Shown: positions 9,493 to 18,407, counted from the first letter of the stretch. The stretch is DNA of 54,832 nucleotides from Phycisphaerales bacterium (GCA_020427635.1 JAGQOH010000015.1:1-54832), one strand, 5' to 3'. Program-made: numbers and translations. The notes: generated by a model from the sequence alone, not told the origin.

Positions 9493-9947
9493 GTGCGAAG
9501 CGCGCTGCATGTCTTGGAACACTTGCGCTCGTGCTGGGCGCATGCTCGGGCCCCAAGCCCGATGAGCCGCCGCACGTGAATCTCGACGCCGACGTGTGTG
9601 CCGAGTGCGGCATGATCCTCTCCGATGAGCGCTCGGTGACCGCAACGATCATCGCAGGAGAGCGGGGTCATTCGGCCTTGCTCTTCGATGACTTCAATTG
9701 CCAAATTCAGTACGAGACAGCGCACCCGGAGGGCGCCATCATCCGACGCTGGGCCCACGACTACAACACGCGCGCCTGGCTCGATTCAGCCAGTGCACAT
9801 TTTGTTCGCGCCAAGGAACTCTACACACCAATGATGTCGCACATCGTCGCGTTCGCGCGTGCGCAGGATGCCGCGGCCCTTGCCGACCAAACAAGCGGCA
9901 CAGTGTCGGACTTCTCGGGCATGCAGGACGCCCTGCGCACGGAGTGA
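9489..9947 (+). CDS. nosL: NosL copper chaperone lipoprotein
   Basis: This encodes 152 residues starting at the ATG at 9489, inside an ATGA overlap with nosY. The signal peptide ends in lipobox LGAC. The copper motif CAECGM follows shortly after (Cys, Cys and Met), as in known NosL proteins that bind Cu(I) and pass it to the maturation complex. The protein is otherwise typical in length. It is the last gene of the nos operon. Directly after its stop begins degenerate DNA with a repeat protein fragment. Confidence 0.94.
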   Translation: MSAKRAACLGTLALVLGACSGPKPDEPPHVNLDADVCAECGMILSDERSVTATIIAGERGHSALLFDDFNCQIQYETAHPEGAIIRRWAHDYNTRAWLDSASAHFVRAKELYTPMMSHIVAFARAQDAAALADQTSGTVSDFSGMQDALRTE

Positions 9948-10059
9948 TTCCAAACCTTGCTCAGCAATGCCGGCGGAACGTTTGGGGCCGCCACATTTGC
10001 GTTTAGCGGGCTCGGGGCGGCAATCGCCATGGGCGACGTCGATGGAGATCGCGACCAGT
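9948..10059 (+). pseudogene. Fragment of a VCBS/FG-GAP repeat protein
   Basis: The frame directly after the nosL stop reads LLSNAGGTFGAATFAF and then AMGDVDGDRDQ. This matches one blade of an FG-GAP/VCBS repeat protein (pattern LLGNGDGTFG...VAVGDxDGDGD). There is no start codon context, no signal peptide and no further blade, and the frame becomes meaningless after about 10060. It is a leftover of a larger secreted propeller protein. Confidence 0.6.
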
Positions 10060-10125
10060 GTATTTCTGCTTGCCATTCCCCCAGCGCGATGCGCTCTTGT
10101 CGTGACCGTGCGATCACAAAGCATA

Positions 10126-10340
10126 AGCATCGTTTTTCCGCACTCGAAAAATCGCGCCGGAGACCTTCTGCACCCGGGGCCCAGATTTCTTGCCTACTTG
10201 CAAGACTTCGAGCCCGGAGACCATTTGGAAAGCGCAAAAAAGCCGCAGTTCCTGCGACCTTTTTGACACTTTCGTGATTTCCGTCACCGAGTTCGCACCC
10301 GGATAGACGGGTTGAGCGGAGATAATGGGATTCGAACTTG
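10126..10340 (+). repeat. Dispersed hairpin repeat, copy A
   Basis: This is the first of two adjacent direct copies (see 10378-10620), alike at roughly four fifths of positions over the first 145 bases. It opens with a stem-loop TTTTTC/GAAAAA (10133-10138 and 10146-10151, seven-base loop). It later contains a second imperfect stem with A-tract and T-tract arms at 10236-10264, which would work as a terminator in either direction. Copy A lies about 180 bases after nosL and may end the nos transcript. The last part contains GGATAGACGGG and GAGCGGAGATAATGGGATTCGAAC, which is looser between copies. Confidence 0.75.
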
Positions 10341-10377
10341 TAAGCAAAAAGCATTACGCGACCGGCGGCGAGCACCA

Positions 10378-10620
10378 AGCATCGTTTTTCCGCACTCGAA
10401 AAATCGCCCCGGAGACCTTTTGCACCCGGGGGCCAGATTTCTCGCATACTTGCCCAACGTCGTGCCCGGAGACCAATTGCAAAGCGCAAAAAGGTCGCAG
10501 TTCTGCAGCCTTTTTGGCGCTCTTGCGCGCACGGTCTCTACCCTAGAGCCCCGATAGACCGGGAAAGCGGTGGGGATGCCGGGATGCCTCAAGTGGTCTC
10601 TAGGTGGTGGCGGATTTGTC
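10378..10620 (+). repeat. Dispersed hairpin repeat, copy B with 3' module
   Basis: This is the second direct copy. The TTTTTC/GAAAAA stem-loop is at 10385-10403 and the second stem has arms at 10488-10500 and 10503-10515 (AAAAAGG...CCTTTTT). It continues into CCCGATAGACCGGGAAAGCGG and the 57-base block shared with 1917-1978. A short frame of about 30 codons (ATG near 10582, starting MPQVVSRWWR) opens in this block. I treat it as part of the repeat and not as a gene. Confidence 0.75.
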
Positions 10621-10721
10621 GCGAAAGAAGTGTGCGCAAGGTTCACAAGTCTCTTGGCAGCAATCACTTGGCATGATTCCCTCCTTCAGCGGGCGACAGG
10701 GACCTGTGAGCTGCTCCGTGA

Positions 10722-10958
10722 CTTTTCGGGACATCGGATCGACAGTCCGGTACGCCTGTCTCTAACCATCTGGAACCACAAGCACTTACGAGCGAAGCTC
10801 CTGAGCGCCCAGCATTAGACCCAGCAGTAGCAAGCGATTCGGGCCGCCTGAATGACGCGCGGCTTGCTGCGCTTGTGGCAGCATGGCCAATGCTGCCCGA
10901 GCCGGTGCGGGTCAGCATCGCAGCGATGGTCGGGGCGTGGGTTGGCGGGTTGAGTTGA
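10722..10958 (+). pseudogene. Remnant of an integrase-associated C-terminal tail
   Basis: The frame is open from 10722 to the TGA at 10958 but has no usable start. Its translation ends in LAALVAAWPMLPEPVRVSI followed by AAMVGA. I associate this Trp-Pro-x-Leu-Pro-x-x-(V/I)-Arg motif with the tail of proteins encoded in or just after tyrosine integrase genes in planctomycetes. That is from memory and not checked by search. No integrase catalytic residues are visible upstream. I call it the 3' scar of a deleted integrase locus. Confidence 0.5.
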
Positions 10959-11126
10959 TTGGGGATAATGCCATTCAACTCGAGTCTGCCTCTTCGTACA
11001 TAGTCGGTCGTTGGACCACCGGAACCGTCGGTACTGGTGCATCCGGTAGTCTATTTATATCACCGAAGACCCCTAGCCCAAGGCAGGTCTCGAGGGGAAT
11101 TCGGGGGTCCGAGGAGGAGCCGAACA

Positions 11127-14100
11127 ATGAAGAAGCAGCCCGACTCCCCACGGATTGGAGCAGACCAACGCTCTTTCACCAAAGGGTGGCCTTCCAAGTA
11201 TCGCGCATCACGGCGATCGCAAATGGTGCTGGTGTCGACGATGGTCGTCGCCATCGCGCTCATACCAGCCGACTTGCTGGCGCAATGCCTCGATGGCGAG
11301 CTGCCCTGTTTCTCATCATTCGTTAGCAGCGAGGCTGAGGTTGTGGGTTCCGCAAGTGTGACCCCGCCCGATGAGCCCGATGAAGACTGTCCAGACGCCG
11401 CACAGATGCGGGATCTTGCAAACAGCGGCGCATGCTTCCCTTCGGGCAATGATGGTGTCCTTCGCGCCAAAACAGTGCAGGTCAACTGGGACTACTACAG
11501 TAGGGTCAGTACGAATCGGTATGCGCTCGAAGTCGACTTGTGGTACAGCCTCGGGGGCGGCCACGCGGGCCTCGGCGGATGTGGATGTGCATACGTCGAA
11601 ACATGTCCAAGCTATGGCGCGGCGTCGGTGTCGCTCGACCAATCAGTCACAGTGACTTTCCTGGTCGATTACCAAGTCGATGTTCTGATTCACGGCGGGG
11701 CATCGGTCTACACGGACGCCTCTGAAGTCGCCATCCTGCTTGACGGGCACTCCATTGCCTCTGCAGACGGGCAAGACCCTCTCCCCCCCGGGCTTTACAT
11801 TCGAGAAGTACTCGAGCCTGGCCTCCACACGATCACGGTCTCGGGCAGCGCTGCGGGAGAGGCCGAGCAGGTTGGGCCTGAAGGACCAGCCGAGGGGTTC
11901 GCGGGCGGTGGACGCGGTCATGTCATCATTGAAGTGGCGGACGGTCGGTGGTGTGACTGTGACGAATCGCCACTGTTCGATCTCATTGATATGTCGCTTC
12001 CTCCGTTTGTGGTCGACGAGCAAAGTGTCCATCCGGCAACCACTGATGAGATCCTGTGGGCGGTGGGTACGCATCGCGAAAAGATGGTTGCTGACGGCGT
12101 CACGAGCCTGCTGGTTCAAACGCACCCCTTACCGCCAACTGCGGCATTTGCAGTGTTCACACTTTATGACGAGACACGAAGCCAAGACATGCAGAGCGTT
12201 GGCACGATCGCCAGCTACGGCGGCGATTCGGGTTCCACAACGGTCACCGTCGACGTAGTCGATCACCCGTCTGACGGATCGAAGCGTGCGCTGGCGCAAC
12301 TCAAAGCGCCCATCGATTTCGTGCGTTCGCATCGCCCAGTTGGCGAAACAGACGAGCAACGTGGACGTCATTCACCAAGACGACTCTTTGTTCGAATGGA
12401 TGTTCTTGACGCGCAGGAACACCCACTGACCTGTTCCAGATTCAAGTCATTTGAACTTCATCGCCCGCCGGTCGTGCTGCTCCATGGCCTTCGGGACTCA
12501 GAGAGGGGCTGGTCTTGGCCGCTCAAGGACGATCCGAGATTTCATGTCCACGTCGCTGACTTTGAGAGCAGCAATCAGGCGGGGTTCTTCGACAATCTTG
12601 AGAACAAGGTGGTTGCAAATGCCATCGCTGCTGCAAAGAGCAAGGCTTTCGCGGATGGCATTGCAGTGGCCCAAGTCGACGTGATCGGACACAGCATGGG
12701 CGTTCCGCTCCTACGACTTCATGCATCTGATCTCGAGCGAACGGACACACCAGGCCTCCCGCTTGGAGATCGCTATCGCCGCCCGGACAATTTGAGTGCC
12801 GGTGACTACCACAAGTTCATTTCGGTCTCCGGCGTGAATCGAGGTTCTCAAATGGCGGACCTCGCGGTGACGCAAGATGGCAGACGGCGGTGGGGCGGTC
12901 TCATCTCGGAGTTTGTCGGTCTTCAATACAAGCCGACTGGTCCCGGCGGAGCGTGCGAGCGAGACTGGGACATATTCCCGAGCGCGTTCGGCGAAATGAA
13001 CAACACGTACGGTGCTGTGCGTGACCTACGCACGGACAGCCACGCGTTAACGATGATCAACTCCGTACCAGTATCAGTGCCGGTTCATGCAATCGTCGGC
13101 CGATCTTCGTTCCTGACGTCGCCACACTGTTACGTCCAGCCGACACAAGGACTGCTGAGCGTGTTGCGAATGGATGCACCAGATGCGTTCCCCGGACAGG
13201 CGGATCCGAGTCTTACCGGCGACTCGGTTGTGAGCACGTCAAGCCAGGCTGGCGGCTTGGATTTAGTCGAAGGCGACTACGTCAGCTACATCGATGGCCC
13301 CGGCGGACTTCACGGACCAATCATCAAGGACCCCGACTACCCTGAGGCAAACGATCGCGCAATCCAGCTGCTCAATGCGTCCGTTGAACACAGCGGTCTC
13401 TTCTACCCACATGGTTTCCCAACCGCCACCATGCCGACTGAGGCACATCCCGCTTCATGCGCCGCATCGAATTGCAACGATAGTGCTCTGTCCAACTACG
13501 TTTACTTCAGTCTATTCTTGGCCACGCTTCAGCCGGACCTCCTTCGCCTCTCGCTGCCGAACCTGCCGATCTGGCCGAGATCGGGTTCTTCGAACGGGTC
13601 AGGCCCGTACTTTGTCACTGGTTTCGCGTGGAACTCAATCGGGCAGATCGAACCGATCACGGAACTCCCGACTGAAGTCGACTTTGGACTGCCCGCGTGG
13701 TTCCTCGGGAATCTTCGCGTCGGCGCAGCCGTGCTTCTTTCGGATGGCACCGTGTACTTGTCGAACGATCTCTCAACAGACGTGTCAACGAGCATTCCCA
13801 TGACCGGGCTCTCGGTTGAGAACGACAACGCGGTACTGACCCGAAGCGCACGCCACGAATCAATCATCGCAATCGGAAGCTATGAAGACGGGATCTTGCG
13901 CAACGCCACAAGTCCGGTCGCGGGCACGACCTATGAGTCATTGGATCCAACCATTGCGTCCGTCTCCTCGCAGGGCTTGGTCACGGGCCGAAGGGTCGGG
14001 ACAACGGCGGTCACGGTCACCAATGGAAGTCATCAAGCCATCGTCTACATTCAAGTCGAGTCCGCAAAAGGAGATGGCGATGCCGATGGCGTCGTGGGTG

Positions 14101-14468
14101 AGGATGATGCTACGTCTTTCATCGAATGCTTCTCAGGAGCGATCGAATCGGCTGGGTTCGAGTTGCCGTCAACTGGGTGCCGAAACGACTTCGATTTCGA
14201 TTCAGATTCGGATGTTGATTGCGATGATGTGCAGGCGTTCCTCGGCCTGTGGAATGGATTGGGTCCCAACCCAGAGGCATTGCTCTGTGCGCCATGCGCC
14301 GCGGACGCCGACGGCGATCGCGACCGTGATCTAGACGACTTGCAACTGCTTCTCTTCAACTTCGGTGGGACCGTGCCAGCCAACATGAATGGGGATGGTG
14401 ATGGAGACGGAGATGTCGATCTGAACGACCTGCAGTTGTTGTTGTTCTACTTCGGTTCTTCATGCTGA
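11127..14468 (+). CDS. Large secreted alpha/beta hydrolase with Ig-like and EF-hand/dockerin-like tail
   Basis: This encodes 1113 residues. The ATG at 11127 has GAGGAGGAG upstream and yields a signal-like hydrophobic stretch (about residues 37-52, ending LLAQ) behind a long basic leader. The middle holds a lipase-type alpha/beta hydrolase: oxyanion strand VVLLHGL near residue 450 and nucleophile elbow GHSMG near 521-525. A bacterial Ig-like (Big_2) segment follows (TYESLDPTIASVSSQGLV then TAVTV, about 930-975). The end carries DxDxD loops, first around GDGDADGVVGEDD and then the pair DRDLDDLQLLLFNFGG and GDVDLNDLQLLLFYFG, finishing in SSC. The same tail occurs in two neighbouring proteins. 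The substrate is unknown; lipids or esters are plausible. Confidence 0.8.
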   Translation: MKKQPDSPRIGADQRSFTKGWPSKYRASRRSQMVLVSTMVVAIALIPADLLAQCLDGELPCFSSFVSSEAEVVGSASVTPPDEPDEDCPDAAQMRDLANSGACFPSGNDGVLRAKTVQVNWDYYSRVSTNRYALEVDLWYSLGGGHAGLGGCGCAYVETCPSYGAASVSLDQSVTVTFLVDYQVDVLIHGGASVYTDASEVAILLDGHSIASADGQDPLPPGLYIREVLEPGLHTITVSGSAAGEAEQVGPEGPAEGFAGGGRGHVIIEVADGRWCDCDESPLFDLIDMSLPPFVVDEQSVHPATTDEILWAVGTHREKMVADGVTSLLVQTHPLPPTAAFAVFTLYDETRSQDMQSVGTIASYGGDSGSTTVTVDVVDHPSDGSKRALAQLKAPIDFVRSHRPVGETDEQRGRHSPRRLFVRMDVLDAQEHPLTCSRFKSFELHRPPVVLLHGLRDSERGWSWPLKDDPRFHVHVADFESSNQAGFFDNLENKVVANAIAAAKSKAFADGIAVAQVDVIGHSMGVPLLRLHASDLERTDTPGLPLGDRYRRPDNLSAGDYHKFISVSGVNRGSQMADLAVTQDGRRRWGGLISEFVGLQYKPTGPGGACERDWDIFPSAFGEMNNTYGAVRDLRTDSHALTMINSVPVSVPVHAIVGRSSFLTSPHCYVQPTQGLLSVLRMDAPDAFPGQADPSLTGDSVVSTSSQAGGLDLVEGDYVSYIDGPGGLHGPIIKDPDYPEANDRAIQLLNASVEHSGLFYPHGFPTATMPTEAHPASCAASNCNDSALSNYVYFSLFLATLQPDLLRLSLPNLPIWPRSGSSNGSGPYFVTGFAWNSIGQIEPITELPTEVDFGLPAWFLGNLRVGAAVLLSDGTVYLSNDLSTDVSTSIPMTGLSVENDNAVLTRSARHESIIAIGSYEDGILRNATSPVAGTTYESLDPTIASVSSQGLVTGRRVGTTAVTVTNGSHQAIVYIQVESAKGDGDADGVVGEDDATSFIECFSGAIESAGFELPSTGCRNDFDFDSDSDVDCDDVQAFLGLWNGLGPNPEALLCAPCAADADGDRDRDLDDLQLLLFNFGGTVPANMNGDGDGDGDVDLNDLQLLLFYFGSSC

Positions 14469-14560
14469 CCTCAGGCTAATAGCCGAATGCAACAGCATCG
14501 GACCATGGTGGCCGCAGTGCGCTCCCGGGCCCCAGGGCGAGTTCATGAGAAACACAATCA

Positions 14561-14586
14561 CCCGGCGCGGCTTTCGCAGCGCCGGG
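14561..14586. terminator. Stem-loop after the hydrolase gene
   Basis: A perfect eight-base stem CCCGGCGC/GCGCCGGG with a ten-base loop lies about 95 bases after the hydrolase stop. There is no T-run. The rest of 14469-14703 holds no gene I can support. Confidence 0.4.
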
Positions 14587-14685
14587 CGCTCCGGAGTGAG
14601 TCACAGGCACTCATTGCACGCAGGCGTGTCGAGTCGTCTCCCCGGCCCCGACACATGTGGGTGCGTGCGCGGGCCGAGGCTGATG

Positions 14686-14709
14686 CTGACTGACAACGCG
14701 GTCAGTCAG
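14686..14709. terminator. Perfect palindromic stem at the end of the LamG gene
   Basis: The arms CTGACTGAC (14686-14694) and GTCAGTCAG (14701-14709) pair perfectly around a six-base loop. They include the TGA stop of the leftward LamG gene. It probably ends both the leftward operon and any rightward read-through. Confidence 0.55.
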
Positions 14710-15440
14710 GGGCACACCTGTCCGAAGTTGAACAGGATGTCATTGAGATCACTGAGGTCGACGCTGCCGTTGTAGTTGACATCGCCATCGATGCACGGGC
14801 GGCCGGCCAGCGAGCGAATCTCGGCGAAGGTCAACGCTCGTTGATAGATGCGCAGCTCGTCAATCTCGCCCGGGAAGAAGTCCTGCAAGCCGTGGGTTGC
14901 GTGGTTGTCGGCACCAATGGCGAGCGAGAGCGGGTTGGAGACATTGATGTTGGCGTTGGCAGAGGCCACGTAACCAGCCAACCTCCCATCCACATAGAGC
15001 CTCACCTCGTCGCTGACCCCATCGCGCACAGACGCGAGATGATGCCATTGGCCGTCAACAACAGCCTGCGGCGAGATGACCACCGCCTGTCCGTTGTTGT
15101 CGCTCCGGAATGATGCGTGCGCCTGTCCGGTGTCACCGCGAACGAGCAGCCGAATCTCGGTCGAGCTCGCCCTCTCAAGCCCGACGATGTCGCCCGCAAT
15201 AGTGGCGGAGAGCGTCGTCGCACGAACCCAGGCCGAGATCGTCATTGAGTCATCTGGCCCCAACGATGGTGCGTAGTTGGTCTCGATACGCGAAGTTGAG
15301 CCGTTGAACACCGCTCCATGGCCGATTTGGCCTGGATAGTGAGACGAGCGGAAGGTGACATTGTTAGGTGTTGATGTTGCGCCGCCGCGCACATCATTGC
15401 CACGCGCGGCTCCTATTTCAGCCTGCCAACCAAACGCCAA
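14706..15440 (-). CDS. LamG-like lectin domain with dockerin-like tail, apparently 5'-truncated
   Basis: This encodes up to 244 residues. Residues about 45-205 read as a concanavalin A-like LamG domain (MTISAWVRA, QWHHLASVRDG, VRLYVDGRLAG, GEIDELRIYQRAL). The C-terminus has a single calcium-loop motif DGDVNYNGSVDLSDLNDILF followed by NFGQVCP. The only start in the frame is TTG at 15440, inside the 3' end of the sigma-factor gene in a different frame, and there is no signal peptide. Proteins of this type are normally exported, so the 5' end seems to have been lost or replaced. Alternatively it is translated by coupling to the sigma gene and stays in the cytoplasm. Confidence 0.65.
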   Translation of the reverse strand: MAFGWQAEIGAARGNDVRGGATSTPNNVTFRSSHYPGQIGHGAVFNGSTSRIETNYAPSLGPDDSMTISAWVRATTLSATIAGDIVGLERASSTEIRLLVRGDTGQAHASFRSDNNGQAVVISPQAVVDGQWHHLASVRDGVSDEVRLYVDGRLAGYVASANANINVSNPLSLAIGADNHATHGLQDFFPGEIDELRIYQRALTFAEIRSLAGRPCIDGDVNYNGSVDLSDLNDILFNFGQVCP

Positions 15441-16231
15441 ATCGGGTTTAGGCTTGCCTTGCCGTTGTGCTTGATCAAGGCTGGGACCAGTTGATCAGCC
15501 ATGGTCCGTTCGACTTGACCTACCGGGATGGCGAGCTCGCCGGCGATGGTCGCGGGCTTCTGGCGATCGCAGAGCAATCTCTTGGCAATCTCCTGGTCGA
15601 GCGTATCCAGGTCGGGCGCGATTTGTTGGCAAATGGCGTCCAGCAGTTTCGAGCGCATGCGCGACATTCGCTTTCGAGCAGCGGCTTCTGAGAGGCCACA
15701 CGACTGTGCGACCGGCGACCACTCCTTGCCCAATAGCAGGTAGTCGTTCACTAGGATCGCATCGACCTCGTCTGAGACACAAGTCAACATGAGGCTCGCG
15801 AATTGCGCAAACGCGTCGCTGCCGATAGCAACAGACTCGATTGCAAGTGCCTCAGTTCGTGGGCCGGGTCCTGCGTTTGCAGGGTCGTCGTAGCCGTCGT
15901 CGCCTGGTCCGCCAAGATGGCGCGGCGTGCCTGCCTTGCCACCCTTTTTCATGCGATCGAGTGCTTTGTTTCGAATCGCCTGCACCAATCGTGCTCGCAG
16001 ATGCGCCTCCGAATCACATTTCTCCAGGGCGATCGGGAGTTCGTCGGCGAGCACGCTTTGCACGAGGCTGTCGACTTGAAAGTCGACCTGATCATTCCTG
16101 CCTCCAACAGCTCTGCGTGCGGCAGGCCGAAGAACATGCGCTGCGAGGCTGTCGATCGCGTCGTTCATGGCGCGACGATCGCCCGCGCGATGTGCTTCAA
16201 GCAATGTGCCCGGATCACTCGTGCCGCTCAT
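15413..16231 (-). CDS. Divergent sigma-70 family (ECF-like) sigma factor
   Basis: This encodes 272 residues. The ATG at 16231 overlaps the stop of the FHA-protease gene (ATGA) and has GGAGG eight bases before it. The first half resembles sigma region 2 (VDSLVQSVLADELP and then HLRARLVQAIRNKALDRMKKG). A linker follows, and then a region 4-like HTH (EWSPVAQSCGLSEAAARKRM). A third segment of about 70 residues after region 4 (EIAKRLLCDRQKPATIAGEL and so on) looks like another HTH and is unusual. Planctomycetes carry many atypical ECF factors next to kinases. Here the likely inputs are the divergent Ser/Thr kinase and the FHA protein, which is inference. Confidence 0.75.
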   Translation of the reverse strand: MSGTSDPGTLLEAHRAGDRRAMNDAIDSLAAHVLRPAARRAVGGRNDQVDFQVDSLVQSVLADELPIALEKCDSEAHLRARLVQAIRNKALDRMKKGGKAGTPRHLGGPGDDGYDDPANAGPGPRTEALAIESVAIGSDAFAQFASLMLTCVSDEVDAILVNDYLLLGKEWSPVAQSCGLSEAAARKRMSRMRSKLLDAICQQIAPDLDTLDQEIAKRLLCDRQKPATIAGELAIPVGQVERTMADQLVPALIKHNGKASLNPIWRLVGRLK

Positions 16232-18006
16232 TTCGAACCTCCAAGGAGCACAACGCAAAAGTGGATCTTCTTGGGTGACTGATCTTGAGACGGAGCAACA
16301 CTGACGGCAACGAGCGCCGCCCGGGGTTTCCGAGAGGGTTCGATCGCAGCAGTGGCATACCAACTCAGGGACTCGTCCTTTGAAATCACAACGTCTCGGT
16401 CTGTCACCTTGAGATCAACGTCTGCCCAATCCTCGGCAACGGCGATGATCAAATACGCACTACCGGCCTCAAGCAAGAGATCCTGACGAGCGGCGTGCTC
16501 CTTGCCGAAGCCATCGATCGTCATCGTCATGCGCTCGACAACTTCAACGGATCGACCCTGCGCCGCCTGCTCAATGATTCGATCGACAAGTTCGCGTGGC
16601 GGAATCAGCGACGAGCGCAGTTCCTCGAATCGAGCGCGCCACTCGCCATCGCGATGATCCTGATTCGCCTGGGCGGATCCGTCGAGCAACTCTGCCACGA
16701 GGTCGACCCGCTGAGCATAATTGAGCCCGATCGGCGCTCGCTGGCGGTTGGCGGTGAAAACGAAGCTCCCAGCACACACAAGGCCAACAACCTCACCCTT
16801 CGCATTGAGCAATGGGCTGCCGCTTGCCCCACCGACAGTCACTGCGTTGTGATGAATGAGGTACATCTGGTCTGGCTGATCGGCCTGGAAGAAAAAATCC
16901 GTCATCCCAGAGACCCGTCCAACAACGCTCTGCTGCGAGGGCAAACCTGCAACGTTCTCCATCGGAAAACCTGCGTATCCGATGACTGAGCCGGGGGACA
17001 CTGCGTCACTTGGGGATTGCGCGAGGGGCAGCGGAGCGCCTGCATCGCCTTGTGCAACTTCGAGCAGCGCGACATCGCCAGGAACCACAAATCCCATGTG
17101 CTCGACAAAACCGCCGGCTCGAGCCACAAGCTGATCGGTGAACACGCGCGCCCATGATCGATACGCCGGGTGGACCAGCGCGTCACCCAGCAGCAAAGGC
17201 CCCGCCTCACCGCTAGTGCCGCGGGCGACGGCCCTTAAACCCGCCGACCTCGCTTCTTCAAGCGCAACGGCGACGTGAGCGTTCGTTGCGAGTTGTCCTT
17301 CCGCAACGGTCCAAGCGGTGCCGACGGGTGTGAATGCGCCCCGTGCGTCCTCGACGCCGACAAGCCAAACAGATGAGGATGCTGCCGCAAGGACTGCTTG
17401 CATGCGATCCCGCGCTCCGGATTCGAGTTCGTCCAACTGGTTCTTGACTGTGGCAGCTTGCGAGATGGCTTGAGCGGTATTGGAGGCTCCCGAGCGATAC
17501 ACGCCCCACACCACAAGAGCGACGACGATAAACAGCGCGGCGCTGACGCCAGCCAGCGTCTTGAAGCGCCGTCCTGAGCGCCGGGCAGCATCAACAACAT
17601 CCTTGGGAAGGTGCGCAAGCGGTGCTGCCCCGGCTTTGCCTTGCGTCGTCCCAGGAAGTGTCGAGTCAGCAGGCGATACGCGGATACGTGGCCCGCCGTC
17701 GCCGATTTCGACAGTGACTCCGCCCGCGACCTGAGTCCGCTCACCTTCCTTGAGTCGGCGAAGCACACGCTCATTGGCGCCAACGATGCCGACACCGCTT
17801 GCATGGCGGCATTCGAGTTCCCAACAGTCGTCGCTCTTCAGGAGAACAGCGTGGAGACCTCTACTGCATGCAGTGTCACGCTGCGGGTCAAGACGTACTT
17901 CGGCGTTCGCTGCCCGCCCAATGCGCACTTCCGTCGCGTCGAACCCCACATCAATCGTCTTGGGGCTTGCATATCCAGACAGAATGTTGATGGTCAGCGC
18001 GTTCAT
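16228..18006 (-). CDS. FHA domain, transmembrane helix and trypsin-like serine protease
   Basis: This encodes 592 residues. The ATG at 18006 has GGAGGGG upstream and lies in an ATGA overlap with the small gene before it. Residues 1-110 form an FHA phosphothreonine-binding domain (VRIGR at 28-31 and SRGLHAV near 48-54). A membrane helix spans about 150-170. The outer part is a chymotrypsin-fold protease with the triad His 244 (ATNAHV), Asp 311 (GDVALLEV) and Ser 395 (GGASGSP). The last 120 residues are unassigned. With FHA inside and protease outside the membrane, it could link kinase signalling to periplasmic proteolysis. All catalytic residues are present. Confidence 0.88.
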   Translation of the reverse strand: MNALTINILSGYASPKTIDVGFDATEVRIGRAANAEVRLDPQRDTACSRGLHAVLLKSDDCWELECRHASGVGIVGANERVLRRLKEGERTQVAGGVTVEIGDGGPRIRVSPADSTLPGTTQGKAGAAPLAHLPKDVVDAARRSGRRFKTLAGVSAALFIVVALVVWGVYRSGASNTAQAISQAATVKNQLDELESGARDRMQAVLAAASSSVWLVGVEDARGAFTPVGTAWTVAEGQLATNAHVAVALEEARSAGLRAVARGTSGEAGPLLLGDALVHPAYRSWARVFTDQLVARAGGFVEHMGFVVPGDVALLEVAQGDAGAPLPLAQSPSDAVSPGSVIGYAGFPMENVAGLPSQQSVVGRVSGMTDFFFQADQPDQMYLIHHNAVTVGGASGSPLLNAKGEVVGLVCAGSFVFTANRQRAPIGLNYAQRVDLVAELLDGSAQANQDHRDGEWRARFEELRSSLIPPRELVDRIIEQAAQGRSVEVVERMTMTIDGFGKEHAARQDLLLEAGSAYLIIAVAEDWADVDLKVTDRDVVISKDESLSWYATAAIEPSRKPRAALVAVSVAPSQDQSPKKIHFCVVLLGGSK

Positions 18007-18254
18007 TGGTCCCCTCCATTCTTATGGTAACGGGATGGATGACCGGAGCGCTCGTAGTCGATCAGTGCCCGGGCGCAGGCCGCATGTGCCGCCGCGGTCA
18101 CCAGGTCACCCCGGCGCAGGCTGTGCCACGCCATGAGCCGGTAGCCGGCAGCGAGCTTAAACATTGGTGTGCGCTTCCTCCGCGAGCGTCCCACAGGACC
18201 GTCAGTCCGCGACGTGCTTGCGTGGTGCTCGCCATCGATTGGAAATGCTGTCAT
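18003..18254 (-). CDS. Small basic protein coupled to the FHA-protease
   Basis: This encodes 83 residues. The ATG at 18254 is preceded by GAAAGGAG at ideal distance, and the stop overlaps the FHA-protease start (ATGA), which supports real expression. The N-terminal 30 residues are polar and basic. The rest (MFKLAAGYRLMAWHSLRRGD and then AAAHAACARALIDYE) would fold as a TPR-like helical hairpin. I recognise no family. It may be a cytoplasmic partner of the FHA protein. Confidence 0.65.
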   Translation of the reverse strand: MTAFPIDGEHHASTSRTDGPVGRSRRKRTPMFKLAAGYRLMAWHSLRRGDLVTAAAHAACARALIDYERSGHPSRYHKNGGDQ

Positions 18255-18352
18255 CGTTTATTCTCCTTTCGCGGGGGCGCTCGCCCCTGCTCCAAGAGCG
18301 ATCAAGACGGATTTGGTGTGACCGGGACCTCCCTCGATCTGTGCGCGCAAGA

Positions 18353-18378
18353 CAGCCCCCGGCAACGGGCCGAGGGCT
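18353..18378 (-). terminator. Stem-loop after the 121-residue secreted protein gene
   Basis: Read leftward, AGCCC-T-CGG pairs with CCG-G-GGGCT around a seven-base loop, 30 bases after the stop at 18408. It lacks a strong T-run and may attenuate rather than end transcription into the 83-residue gene. Confidence 0.4.
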
Positions 18379-18407
18379 ATCTCCAGGAAAAGGAGAGAGA
18401 CGTCTTG

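Noticed and set aside
10300..10345. tRNA 3'-end-like sequence on the minus strand (GTTCGAATCCC followed by CTCCGC)
   Set aside because: The T-stem does not pair and no cloverleaf body lies upstream; it is part of the repeat region.
9821..10489. 222-residue leftward frame with internal repeats (GDFSSAEKRCL)
   Set aside because: The repetition comes from the DNA repeats A and B, and the frame is antisense to the nosL end.
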